Assembly (NCBI GenBank): GCA_037892935.1
Contig: JAYXKI010000002.1
Coordinates: forward strand, 496,001 to 560,000
Reading direction: 5' to 3'
DNA: 64,000 bases
Source of the DNA: Phlebopus portentosus
Taxonomy: Eukaryota > Basidiomycota > Agaricomycetes > Boletales > Boletinellaceae
In this document: positions 39,142 to 50,187 of the stretch, one piece after another
Layout of the letters: every line of letters starts with the position of its first letter
Numbering within the stretch: position 1 is the stretch's first letter
Program-made: the position numbers and the translations under genes
The notes under the pieces: model-generated
The model's input: the letters and a program-made list of their open reading frames with translations, nothing else
What the model was told of the DNA's origin: nothing
Databases searched by the model: none

Positions 39142-39810
39142 CTATGTGGGAGGCTTCAAGCATTGCTCTACAACATTCAGAAGCGCATTATTCTCCAGAG
39201 CGGCTGCTACCCGTTCCTTATCGTTCAATTGCTTATTTACTATGATATTCATGAGTTATCTGCTTGGAGCACAGACTGTATGCGGACATACATGCACTTT
39301 CGCTCTGATGCGAGCCAGGCTTCACGCGAATGTCGACTTTAAATCGTTGCGGGAGAGTGCGCATAAGTCGTACACGGATAGACAGGCCTGTCACATCTGT
39401 GAGCACGTACAATATCTAGACAGCGGGAGATACCTACCAATGAGCGTAGAAGCACCGCAGTGCGGAACAGTAGGCGTAAACTCGACCAATACGTGATTTC
39501 CGTTCACTTCGACTTGTTGTGCGGATACGACCGCTAGCTGTTCTAAAGTAAGAGGATGCTCTGGATCTACTATTTGCCTGATGTGCTCTGTAGTATGCAG
39601 AACGCGTCAGGACTACTGCAAGCCTGTGAGTCGAGAGAAGCTATACGGACCGAATATCTCATCCGAGTCTATGGGCTCCGCTTCGTATTTCTCTCCGTGT
39701 CTGGGCGCATCAGCATCATCAATCCATAGCGAGTGAGATGCTATCGAAGGCTTCGAGACTTTTGATGTTGCGAAGACCGTCGGGTTTGCGTTATATACCT
39801 CGGCGGGCAT
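39142..39810 (-). CDS. CIA2: CIA2 / MIP18-family cytosolic iron-sulfur assembly protein
   Basis: Four exons give about 160 residues. Exon 1 starts [20 protein letters not shown] and ends EPIDSDEIF. The second exon supplies [40 protein letters not shown] and ASTLIG, with the conserved Cys in PHCGAS. The third supplies [20 protein letters not shown] and KPGSHQSE, and the last [20 protein letters not shown] and [10 protein letters not shown]. This matches the FAM96/MIP18 family. CIA2 works with MMS19 and CIA1 to deliver 4Fe-4S clusters to nuclear and cytosolic proteins. The acceptor of intron 1 must be ...CTACAG; the next AG downstream would bring a stop codon. The donor of the last intron is ambiguous by 8-9 nt. 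Convergent with PAN2. Confidence 0.93.
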
Positions 39811-39990
39811 AGTGTACTTTGGTCAAGCTTCTTCGCTGCGGTGGACTAGTGACTAAGATCGACGATGCTAAATTTAGCTATTCACGTGTGTGGCGATCTT
39901 CCGGATTCAGAATCAAAACTACTAAGTATTCAGGATCCGATACCTTCTAACGCCTTATCATCTCATTCTATAACTCAGTTACTCGATACA
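39811..39990. promoter_or_regulatory. Shared promoter region of CIA2 and PDCD5
   Basis: The two divergent start codons are 180 bp apart. No distinct element is recognised. Confidence 0.45.
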
Positions 39991-40627
39991 ATGGATGACC
40001 AAGAGCTTGCAGCGATCAGAGCAGCACGACTACAGCAGCTGCGTCAAAACGCCTCACCCGGTTCGGGTTCACCCTTACCCCAAGGACTGCCGACTGGAGG
40101 CCCGGGTGCCGGGGATCCCGAGGCGGAGGCGAAACGCGCAGACGAGGAACAGATGAGGAGAGATCTTCTGGCAACGGTACTTGATACTAAGGCACGAGAG
40201 AGACGTAAGCTCATATCCTTATTTGTGTGGTTCGATGACCTCGTTTGCCTGATGTCGGACTGGCGTTACATTGCAGTTGCGCGAATAGCTCTCGTCAGTC
40301 CGGCTCGGTCTTCGCAGATCGAAGCGATTTTGTTGCGTATGGCTCAGACTGGGCAGCTGAGAGGACGTGTTGGGGAGGAGCAGCTGATCGGTCTTCTAGA
40401 ACAGGTGAGTGAATTGCCACTTGGTCGATGATCTCGAGTAGCGACCCGTTTTAATTCATGTAGGCTGAGGATGCGCAAGCCAAATCAGGCGCGAAGAAAG
40501 GTGCTATAGTGGTACGTTCATTGTCTCCATTGTTGTTCCTCATACTACTGTCCCAAAACTAACATGCCTTTAGTATCAGCGACGGAAGGAGTTGGATGAT
40601 GACGATGGTTTCGATTTCGACTTGTAG
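39991..40627 (+). CDS. PDCD5: PDCD5-like DNA-binding protein
   Basis: Four exons give about 147 residues. MDDQELAAIRAARLQQLRQN is the typical basic N-terminal helix, followed by a Gly/Pro linker, then RADEEQMRRDLLATVLDTKA, RERLARIALVSPARSSQIEA, LLRMAQTGQLRGRVGEEQLI and the acidic end RRKELDDDDGFDFDL. This is the full PDCD5/TFAR19 fold. The family is nuclear and cytosolic, linked to apoptosis in animals and to chaperonin and ribosome functions elsewhere; its role in fungi is poorly defined. The start was set at the Met that begins the conserved helix, although the frame is open further upstream. The GC-rich Gly/Pro linker is longer than in yeast or human. Confidence 0.93.
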
Positions 40628-40744
40628 CTAATACCATTAGGCTCATTGTTTTGCATTGCTTTCCTGTACAATGACAAAATGTCTCCTTCCATATACCAAA
40701 TGATCCAACTGAAAGCATATCTAATATTGTTCAATTTCCACAAG

Positions 40745-40772
40745 GTGTGCTGTGTGCTGTGTGCTGTGTGCT
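40745..40772 (+). repeat. Short tandem repeat, (GTGTGCT)4
   Basis: Four perfect copies of a 7-bp unit followed by GCTG, in the spacer between PDCD5 and NOT4. Likely a length-variable locus. Confidence 0.9.
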
Positions 40773-40921
40773 GCTGTTTGCCGAAAGAGGCAATTCTTAC
40801 GCAATGCGGACCTTTAAACGCGTGTGAATTGTGTGTGTGAAGAGCCCTCGCGTCTCGTTTCTTCATTCAGTTGCCCTCAAGGCTCAGTATCAGACATACG
40901 CTTTCCTCCTCTCATTCCACC

Positions 40922-43900
40922 ATGTCAGTCAGCAAGTTGCATCCGTCATTGCCTGCTCCTGTCGTGCACAACAGCCATATGTCACCCTCCGCATCGAAAT
41001 CGCACGTGTTGGCGGGTGTCCAGGACGCATACTGGAGCGACGATGAACAAGTAAGGATCTGAATCTCTGTTCTTTTGCATATCTTGACGAATGCTACGCT
41101 CACATTTCAGGAAAATGAAGAATGTCCGCTTTGTCTTGAGGAGATGGATCTTTCTGACCTGAACTTCAAGCCTTGCCCATGTGGTTACCAAGTCGGTCCC
41201 TTTCGCTTATAGCCTGAACCTGCACTCTAATCATAGTTCATTCCAGATTTGTCGTTTTTGCTGGCATCATATCAAAGAGAATCTCAACCGTCGTTGCCCT
41301 GCTTGTCGACGTGAATATTCGGATGACGCTGTGCAGTTCAAGCCCGTCAATAAAGAGGAGTATGTCTTCCCTACATTATGCCACTTGACTTTTTCCACTT
41401 ATGTGCCATATTATCCAGTCTCAAGCGTTTGACACAGCAAAAGAAACATCGAGAACGCGAACGAAAGGAACTTGATGCGCTCGGAAGGCGCCATCTTACT
41501 AATGTTCGCATTGTCCAACGTAGCGTGGTCTACGTCGTCGGGTTGGGGTCACGCTACGCAAAGGAAGAGGTAGGTCATGAGTCGCTACCCTCGATGATAC
41601 CTTGACCTGAATGTTTGATATAAGTTGATACCGACGCTGCGTTCTAATGAATACTTCGGGCAATATGGGAAGATTACTAAGATGCTTCTTGTGAAACGGA
41701 CACCACCTGGCGGACAGACGCCCATTCTTGGCCTGTACATATCGTACTATCGACGCGAAGATGCTGCTCGCGCTATCCAAGCCGTTGATGGAACTCCTTC
41801 TCCTAGCGGCGGAGGTGTATTGCTACGCGCCAGCTACGGAACCACGAAGTATTGTATAGCATTCCTTCGGGGAGTGTCTTGTACGAATCATGGGTGCATG
41901 GACCTTCACGAATGGGGAGATGAGAGGGACTGCTTCACTAAAGAAGATTTGACTACGTTGTAAGAGAATCGCAACTCTACTCATCTATCTATCGATACCG
42001 ATGTTTCATAGGAAACATACGATGAAGGACACGGAGAATCGCCAAAGGTCTACAGTCACCTTGAAAAAATCCGAAGATGCAGGTAAAGTCTGATCAGTCG
42101 TCTCTTCGGCTCATGTACTTAAGAAGCACATTTTAAAGGTGGCTTACCTCGTTCTGCTGGATGGGGTGCAAGACCTCTTGCCGCCACGTCGGTAGCCAGT
42201 GCGACTTCAGGAAGAGGTGCTCGACGTGGACAGCGTTCCACTAAGCCTAGTGTTCAAAGTGAGAATAGAACACAGCCCACGACCGCGTCTCGGCAGTCTG
42301 CGCAATCGGAACGTAAGCAGTCGGCAAAACCACCTTCTCAAGCATCGTCATCTCGGCCCTCTACACCTGGTATCGCAGGACTGCCGCAGCGTCCTACTAC
42401 TCCTGCTTCTGCTGTACCCAACTCAAGACAGCAGAAACAAAGAAAGGAATCTCAGGTTCCAGTGCCTCCACGATCACCCACTTCTTCTATCGCTGTTGAA
42501 TCCGACGTTGGCTCTCTTGAAGCCACCTCTACCTCACCATCTTTATCAGCGTCGAGAGTAGCTACTCCACCGGTTGCCACTTCAGAAGCACCTCCCGGTC
42601 TATCAGGCGTTCCTCCTGGTCTAAGCTCTCCTCCACCTGGCATCCCGGGGCCTGGGCAGACACAGGCATCATCTCCCTTAGTCCGCGAAGTGTCGACGTC
42701 TTCGTACCAGATTTCTTCACAGGCACAAGCTTTGCTTGACGACGTAGTAAATCGACGCGAAGCGTTACCTCCGTCGACATCCCTCAGTCCTTTTCCCGAT
42801 CTTGACCGTACATTACAAAATCTCGCCGGTGGAGATGGCGATTCTGGTGGTTTCAACTTCAGCTTGGACCCGAAGTTGGCCGTTGATGACGAACAATTTG
42901 ATGATCCCCTTCTAAATCTTGACATTGATCAATCTCTGGCATCAAGTGGGCATTTCAACTCGTTCTCCACTGGCCAACTTCTCAATGAGGCTTCCACATT
43001 TAATCCTCCGGAAATTGCATTCGGGATCCCGCATTCGAGGGGCGTGTATGAGGGCTACAGAACGACAGGACACGACGGGACTACGCCAGGATCCTCAGGA
43101 TACACGGGCTCTTTCAATCCGTTTGGAGAAGCATCTGAGTCCGCACCTCAATCCAACGCTCAACGACCTTCACCAATTCCGGACGACGATGCTACTCGCA
43201 GAGTATCGCGATTTGGCTTTGCCCGTGAAAGACAAGGTTCTGCTGGCTTCTTGAATTCGGGAAGGTCATCCCCTCTCTTGAGTGCAAACACGTCTTTGTC
43301 TTCCCTCTCTCTCGCCGACAACACCCACCCTTCGTCGTCGGCGAGCTCACATCCTCCTTGGGCTTTTCAGAGACAACACGAGGTTGCTCCGCCGCCGGGA
43401 TTAGGCATGCCTGCTCGAACTGATACACCTGGTTCAGTCCGTGATTCTCCATTGGTACCTTACGCTCATACTCAGACGGCAGGGCAAACTTCGTATATCG
43501 CCCAGACATCGAGGTTTCAGCCATTTGATATGAGTTCGAGCGAAGCATCGTTGAAGGATATACTAGGAATTGGGCGAGATGTCGGTCAACATGGGCGCCA
43601 GCCGGGACCTACCGGTATGAACTTTCCGTTATGCTCAAATTGATTAAGCGCTCATATTGACGAGCATCTTTTATTATCCCAGACAATCAGCTGCCTACTA
43701 TGTTGCCCGCTTCTGGGATATCATTCCAGGATCCTGCCATCATGTCTTCGATACCTTACATGTCACCGCCCGGGAATGATGGAGGTTTTCACTTCTCGTC
43801 ACCAGCGGAAAGTGGATATCTATCTCAGTCCCCCATGAGCAAGCCGCCGGGTCTCGCATTCCAACAGAATCAACATTTCTCTACTCATCAAGGCCCGTCC

Positions 43901-45890
43901 CATGTCGGACAGTTTCAGTCCCCCATGACATTAGGCAATGGTCCCTTTAATTCACCCATGGCGCCTCAAGGCCAGATTCAGAACCAAGGCCATTTAGGTA
44001 AGTCCTTAGGAATTGATTCGTATAGTTCTTTCTCCACGAGCCATGCTTCCGCAGCGCGAAGAGTAGTATGGTCTTGAAGATTCGTCGTGTTGTCGCTGCT
44101 TTCGCCGTCACGTTATGTATGCTCTTAATGGATATCTGGCGCTCGCCGTTGAGCAGAACATCGGCTCATTTCTGAACTCTTCTTTTGTATTTTTTTATGT
44201 AAGGCTTGAGTCCGAGCTAATATTTTCTTCATCCTTGCTTGCGTTAGCCCGTGCTTCGTCACCATCTTCTGTCCCCCCTTCCTTGCCTTCTGAGAGGCAA
44301 CTCTTCTTAGATCCATCTCCCGGACAGTCTCCGGTGCTTTCAGCTGCTGACTTCCCAGCTCTTCCGACGGCAAGTACAGGCTCTGACACACAGTCACAAC
44401 CACGGACCAGTCAGTCTGCTTTACAGACGAGGGATTCTTCTCCCGTCAAAGACGAGCAAGTGCAAGCTAAGCTAGACAAAAAGGCTGCAAAAAAAGCCGC
44501 TGCAGCGGAAAGGGCAGCTGAACGCGCGCGCATAGCAAAGGAGAAAGCAGCCGAAAGGGAACGTCTCGCTAAGGAGAAGGTCGGAGAAAGAGAGCGGGCT
44601 GCTAAGGCAAAGGCGGAGGAGAAGGAACGGATAATAAAGCAGAAGGCTGAGAAAGAGCGTCTCGCGAAAGAGAAGGCCGATCGAGAGGCTGAGAAAGAGC
44701 GCGTGGAGAAAGAGCGTCTGGCCGCATTGCGGAAAGCTGAAGCGGACAAGGCGGCGGACAAGGCAGAGAAGAAAAAGGCTCAGGCGAAAGCGAAACAAGC
44801 ACAAAGAGCTGCAGAGAAGGCAGATGCATCTAGTTCCGATTCTAAAAAGAGTCAGCCTAGTGCCGCTGTGCCTACCGAGTTTACGTCTCCAATGCCAATT
44901 CTGTCGAAGCTCCCAAAGAAGAATAAGCCGATGACGAAGCCGCTCAAAATTCCGAAGGAGAATGATTCGAATCGCGATTCCCAGTCAAGTGTCCCTTCTG
45001 CTGTTACCACCAACTCTGAGGCACCTCGACTTCCCACGCCGAAGTTGTCCAATGTTTCTGAAGTCACTCGCTCTTCTTTGGAAACGGATGTTGTGGGTCG
45101 GGCGTCTTCGGATGGTACGAAACCGAAATCTATAGCGCAGCTTCTTGAAGAGATCAGCTTAGGAAAAGGACCTTATTACCTCGACAACCATCCTTTCTTC
45201 GACATGTCAAAGATCAATTCTGCTACGAAGTTATCCCTCGATTATGGAACCATGTCTCGCGCTCTTTCAGCTTTCCCATCCAGCGGAGCATCCTTTGCGG
45301 ACGGTTCATCGCGCCTTAATGACCAGACTGTTGCATCATTTCAGCAGCTTTTGGAAACTTTGACGCAGACTATGTCCGACTTGGTCCAACTTCTCCCTCA
45401 GTCCACGTGGGGTTCGATCTTTGACGTCCTTAGCCAGGACTTGAAGAACTTGAAGAACGAGTACGCTTTGGGCAGCTCAACCTCCTTTGATGGTCTCGTC
45501 CATGATGACCTACCCGAGGACGCGGATGATGATGAGGATTTTGACGATATGATTGCGGAACCTCCGACTCCGACAATAGATAAGCGTGCGAAATGGATGG
45601 AAATTCAGCTTGCGAAGCTCGAGGAATTGCATCGCGAAGTGAACATAGCAGCGATTCGCACGATACTTACATCAAACGACCAGGGGTGGGACCAGAAGGG
45701 ATTCTTGCCTCACGTAGGTAATACATTGGCGCGCTTTAAGAACCTCGGATTCGTGGACGAAGGGAGTGAGAAGCGTCCGATGACGATTGAGGAATTGGAG
45801 AAGAAGTTGATTGTTGCAAAGGAGGCAGCTGTGTTCGCTGAGGCTGAGCTGCGGGAGGCAATGCAGGCAATGCAGGCAAACAAGCCGTAA
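40922..45890 (+). CDS. NOT4: NOT4, RING E3 ubiquitin ligase of the CCR4-NOT complex
   Basis: Large multi-exon gene. The RING finger is of the C4C4 type special to NOT4: ECPLCLEEMDLSDLNFKPCP, CGYQICRFCWHHIKENLNRR and CPACRREY. Then come the linker LKRLTQQKKHRERERKELDA, an RRM (RIVQRSVVYVVGL, EYFGQYGKITKMLLVKRT, GLYISYYRREDAARAIQAVD) and a C3H1 finger (YCIAFLRGVSCTNHGCMDLH). The rest is a long low-complexity Pro/Ser region, a Lys/Glu/Ala-rich coiled coil with RERLAKEK-type repeats, and a C-terminal helical part ending AMQAMQANKP. NOT4 ubiquitinates ribosomal proteins and links translation quality control to deadenylation. All eight RING cysteines are there. Splicing is uncertain at 43998-44115: the only intron I found that removes the stop codons runs to about 44079, and an open but odd segment follows up to about 44245. 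Confidence 0.94.
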
Positions 45891-46153
45891 GGAGCAAAGC
45901 TGCAACTTGCAGTTTAGTTACCAGTGAAGCTAGAGAAAACCTCTGACTCTGAAATTTTATTATTAGTGGTTGGTTTGAGTTCAGACTGGCAGTGTTTGTT
46001 TGACGAGGCTGGTGCGCGTTTTGTTCTAGACCATGATCATCTCCGTGGCTGGCAAGCTATCTGGAGGTCTTACTTAAATCCTGATGCACAAAGCTCAGGC
46101 TTCCAGCCTCTTGCTCAGCTGTCCGACTCTCCGCTTGTTTAGCAAGTCAAGAA

Positions 46154-46873
46154 ATGCTCATGTCTACAAAGACTACCTTTAGACTTCGGTCCAGCGTGCT
46201 ATTCATCTTTACCATCTTTTGCATCCTTCTATTGAATAACTTGCAATCGAAGAACCGTCTTCTAGACCCTCCCTCTCCGCGTATAACCGGACTCGACGCT
46301 AACGCCTTTAACAATTCGAGCATAGTCAAAGGAACCGGAGTTCAAATCACTGGATACTGGAAGGAAGTCCGTGCTTCGTTGGGATTATCTTCGCTACCCA
46401 GCACTATCCTCGTTCCCAATGGGTTTGATTTAAGAATTGGTGACGTAGATGTCGGTGGATCCTCAATGACTGAGGATACGGACGAGAGGAACTTGCGACT
46501 ATCAGGCCGGCTTAATCCTGCCCTGCGCCGCAGACGCATTGACTCTGATCCCGGCTCGCCTGGTATGTCACTCCAGTCGCAACGTGGTGATGCACGCACG
46601 AAATCAGAATACTCGGATTCATTCTGGGAACCGAGGTCAGAACGCAGTCATGCCCATGATTCAGCAAACTCGGACACATCCGAAGCCGGAGATTCGAAGT
46701 TCGCTCGTAAGTCGACCGAATATCCGGACCTATTCATACATTCCGAAGTCCCTAGCACACCGCGGACACCTGTTGGCGCTTTGGCGGCATCCTTCCGAGC
46801 CATTGCGGTAAAGGAACTCAAAGTACGCCGCGGAAAAGAGCACCTGAAACACAGAGACCGACTGTTTCGGTGA
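46154..46873 (+). CDS. Hypothetical protein with N-terminal membrane anchor
   Basis: 239 codons without introns. Residues 12-29 (SSVLFIFTIFCILLLNNL) form one membrane helix or signal anchor after a basic start (MLMSTKTTFRLR). The rest is soluble and rich in Arg, Ser and Asp: STILVPNGFDLRIGDVDVGG, RRRRIDSDPGSPGMSLQSQR, SEVPSTPRTPVGALAASFRA and a basic end (VRRGKEHLKHRDRLFR). I do not recognise a family. A 72-codon frame at 45924-46142 just upstream could be a first exon, but no splice joins the two frames cleanly. The ATG here is therefore provisional. Confidence 0.5.
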   Translation: MLMSTKTTFRLRSSVLFIFTIFCILLLNNLQSKNRLLDPPSPRITGLDANAFNNSSIVKGTGVQITGYWKEVRASLGLSSLPSTILVPNGFDLRIGDVDVGGSSMTEDTDERNLRLSGRLNPALRRRRIDSDPGSPGMSLQSQRGDARTKSEYSDSFWEPRSERSHAHDSANSDTSEAGDSKFARKSTEYPDLFIHSEVPSTPRTPVGALAASFRAIAVKELKVRRGKEHLKHRDRLFR

Positions 46874-47259
46874 ACGGATCTGTGGGGTAGGATGAGAAGA
46901 CCAAACTAATCAGAGGCATCAAACAACATGTACCGTTATCATTCACTGTATTTGTAGAACTTCTGTATCAATAGGAAGCACGCCATACCGTATATTACTG
47001 TATTCTTAGATTGTATTTCTCTACACGAGTAGCTGATAGGGGAATGCGCGATAGAATTGATGGATCTGAAACGTATGCCTAATTACCACTGTTAACAGAT
47101 TACATGACGACTAAAGCAAGTGGTAAAACCGCGGGTCAATTACGTTCCACACAATGAGCAACATATGCTCAATAAATCATTTGTGCCAAGACACTTGCTT
47201 GCTTGAGAATGTATTGAGGCTACTGAATACAGTGACAAGGGGCTCAACTGGGTCTATAT
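46874..47259. other. Convergent intergenic region
   Basis: AT-rich 3' flanks of the membrane-anchored protein gene (+) and DCN1 (-). Nothing else is visible. Confidence 0.5.
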
Positions 47260-49375
47260 TCAGGTGGAAGCGTCTCCCGCATTAGCACCTTGTTTGGACT
47301 TCTTCCATTCGACGAAATCATCCAGAAGAGTGGGCCAGGCCTGTAGTAACATGTGCACGGACCTTGCCAAAAATCGCAAACAAAACTCACCCCTTCGGCA
47401 TCATACCCGTCTAGTGACGGTTGGACGTTTTGGCAGAATTCGTACATCTACGGATTGTTAGTTTCTATCGTGCTTTCTTGATTCAAAGCCATCATACCAT
47501 AGTCCACAAGTCCTTATTAACGCCTTTGTAAGTCCCTTTCTCCTAAAAATGAAATCAGACAGGGGTCATACGCATTCCAGACTCGACGCTTACGTTGATG
47601 AACTCTACGACTTCTGACATGATGGGGTATCTGGGAGCCAGTATGACTGACCAAAATGCGGTGGCATACTGCTCCGCTAGTCAGTGGCCGAGCCATGTAA
47701 AGACAAGCGGGATGCTCACTTCCATATCTATATTCCGGGAGGATCTGTTGCAGTGCAAGTATTAGCAATCTTCGTAGATGGTCTTCATCGTTAAAAGTGT
47801 GCATACTCTTTCTTGACGAGAGCAAAGCAAAAGTTATAAAAATGCGAAAAGGCCGAACCGACATTTGCTGAGTAGTCCCAGTAGCGATCCTTTTTGTATT
47901 TGTCGATCGCAGGTGGCGCAAATTTTGATTTGATACCTTTAGAAATGGACTGTGACACCGGCTTTGCTGGTGGTGGTTTGCGTAGCACAATAAGATCCTC
48001 TAAATCTACAAGAGCAATTGCCAGAGATTCTAGACTCGTTATTCTAGCCAGTGAATCGAGTTAGCCGTTCGACGGCATATTTTTGAAGGGTCAAATTCCG
48101 CACTGTAAGTCCTGCAAGCCCTTCGTCCACTCAACGCGTGAGAAGCTTCCTAGTTCTTTCGCGTCAAGTTGCCATGCCAGCAGCAAAGGTTGGGCACCGG
48201 CCATTGGAATGTTCGCTTCCCCACAAAGTCGCTCAAATCCTTCAGCGGTCATACTTTGCGGGTCGCTTGCCTCGGCGTATGAGTCGAAGAGCTGTTCCGC
48301 AAAGTTGCCTGACACATTCACTGCCGCTTTCTTCGATTTCCCGGCACCCTTGTTTTTGCTAGCTTTTACATCGTCGTCTGCCCCATCATCGCTGCGATTC
48401 GACTTGTCAGAAAAGCACCATGAGCAGAACGGCATTCGAAATCAGGATAATCAGGCAGCGCCGATGAAACGCAGCGCTAGAGACAAGCAGAGTAGTCGCC
48501 TGACTGCTCAGCACAGCAAACGAAGCACGTATATGAAAAGTAGAGAAGAAGGCCCGGCCCAGAAGGGGCAGGAGCTACCAGTCCCACGTGGCTACCACGT
48601 GGATTACTGGAAAAACGCCGTTCCGCCCCGGAGCGTTAGTTGCTACCAATAAAAACTCACTTCTTAGCATCCGCGGCGGAGGCGCCCGCTCCTTTGGCTT
48701 TCTTCTTCGTCTTCTTTTCCTGTCGACGCGCGTTATCGAAGTTATCATGAAAGTCAGTGTTGAAATACGTACTAGAAACAAGTCACTAAACCTTGGTCAG
48801 TAACCACTCTGAATGAATGAAGAGTGCTCGGCTCACGGTAATTTCAAAGTAATAGGGTTGATAATAATAACCCTACGGAGTTTTCGTTTTCATATATTTT
48901 AAAGTTTAAATCCTCACGGAAAGGCATACTTCGTTATAATCCGATCTGCAAGCCGAGTAAGCAGTGAAGAACGATGTCGATCTGGGTACCGACAGCACTC
49001 ACACGGCCTTTCTTTTTTTCGAGGTGCTTTCGATGGGCTGTGTAACATTTAGGACTCACTAAATAAACATGATTTATTACGCACCGTTTCTCTTGTTATG
49101 GAATCAGAGAGATCTGTAAGATAAATAAGGATCAAATGTTTGGTTGGAAGACGTGTCATGACAACCGAGAATTAGAACTAAAGTACATTAGATGCTGAGG
49201 TTGCGCACCCGATCCCATCGACGCGTCTTTCAGACGCGCTGAAGAACGCCTTCCTTGCGTGGCACTCGCCGCTGGTCCAGTGCCTTGCACATCTTCAGTT
49301 GATTTCTTACGCTGTTTAGAGATTAGACAGCGGGCATAAATGTGGACAAAGGGCGAAACGTACTCTAGGCGGCAT
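47260..49375 (-). CDS. DCN1: DCN1-like scaffold protein for cullin neddylation
   Basis: The C-terminal PONY domain is certain: FAEQLFDSYAEA, GFERLCGEANIPMAGAQPLL, LAWQLDAKELGSFSRVEWTK, VGSAFSHFYNFCFALVKKE, SRNIDMEYATAFWSVILAPR, YPIMSEVVEFINEKGTYKGV, NKDLWTMMYEFCQNVQPSLD and GYDAEGAWPTLLDDFVEWKK. The Asp-A-W-P end of the domain, which binds cullin and Ubc12, is conserved. It acts as E3 for NEDD8 transfer to cullins. The 5' end is less sure. A chain of small exons back to an ATG at 49375 stays in phase and gives a basic N-terminus (MPPRRKKSTEDVQGTGPAAS, STSKKRKAVSDYNE, EKKTKKKAKGAGASAADAK), as in other mushroom homologues. It needs two introns of 200-260 nt, long for this region. The alternative is a start at 48435. 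Confidence 0.88.
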
Positions 49376-50187
49376 GGTACTGTAGTCCTCTTGGTGAGGG
49401 AGAACCGGCTGGTGCAGTCCAGACCCAAACGCTAGAAGAAACAAGACAATTTCGCTGGTGCCGCAACATGTCACATTTTGTCACATTACGTGACTCTGTT
49501 TTAGTTCAGATGGTCACGCTCTTTTCTTCAGTCTACACTGTCTGAATGTATATCTTCCTGTGGCTCACACAACAGAGTTGTCTTCACTTCTCGCTCTAAC
49601 CGTGTCTTAATCTCATACAAAACTATGGAAGTTCTCGTTCAAGTTTTCACTTTGCCGGCAAGGATACTATCAAACCGTTTGGATCACGTTAAAGCGACAA
49701 AACACTTGTGTCTGCTTAGTTTCACGAGTCATCACCATCCTCTGACTGTTCCCTGAAAATAATATAAGAGAACGAAGTTATACTGGCTGCATCTGCACAC
49801 TGTAGAATACCTTCCCGGCAAGGCAGGCATTCCTTCAAGATAACTTCGCCAGTATTTGCCCCGGAAAAGAATACATAGCCTTAATGTTACTTGTATATGC
49901 TTATGGCATCGATCGCGTACTGAAGAAGAAAGTATAGCACATCTCTGAATGACGGGACAATCGGAAAGACCAAGGAACTAACATTATCGTACATTACATC
50001 TCTCGTGCACCAAATCAACGTCAACAATCGTGTTAAGAATGTGCTGATTTTGGATGTTACTAAAAGCCTCTTCATTTTTCGATGTTTAAGTGAGTAAGCG
50101 TTCCCAGAAAGGAAATGCTGACTAGAAAGCACCCGCGACTGGCTTGGACAGCACCTTTGCTCTCTTTCTCTTGACCACGACGGCGCA
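49376..50187. promoter_or_regulatory. Divergent intergenic region between DCN1 and SPF45
   Basis: About 810 nt holding both promoters. A short minus-strand frame at 49887-50132 has no recognisable features. No repeat is seen. Confidence 0.4.

Noticed and set aside
44125..44829. Minus-strand frames opposite the NOT4 coiled coil
   Set aside because: They are the Ser/Leu/Phe-rich antisense of Lys/Glu/Ala repeats, an artefact of codon bias.
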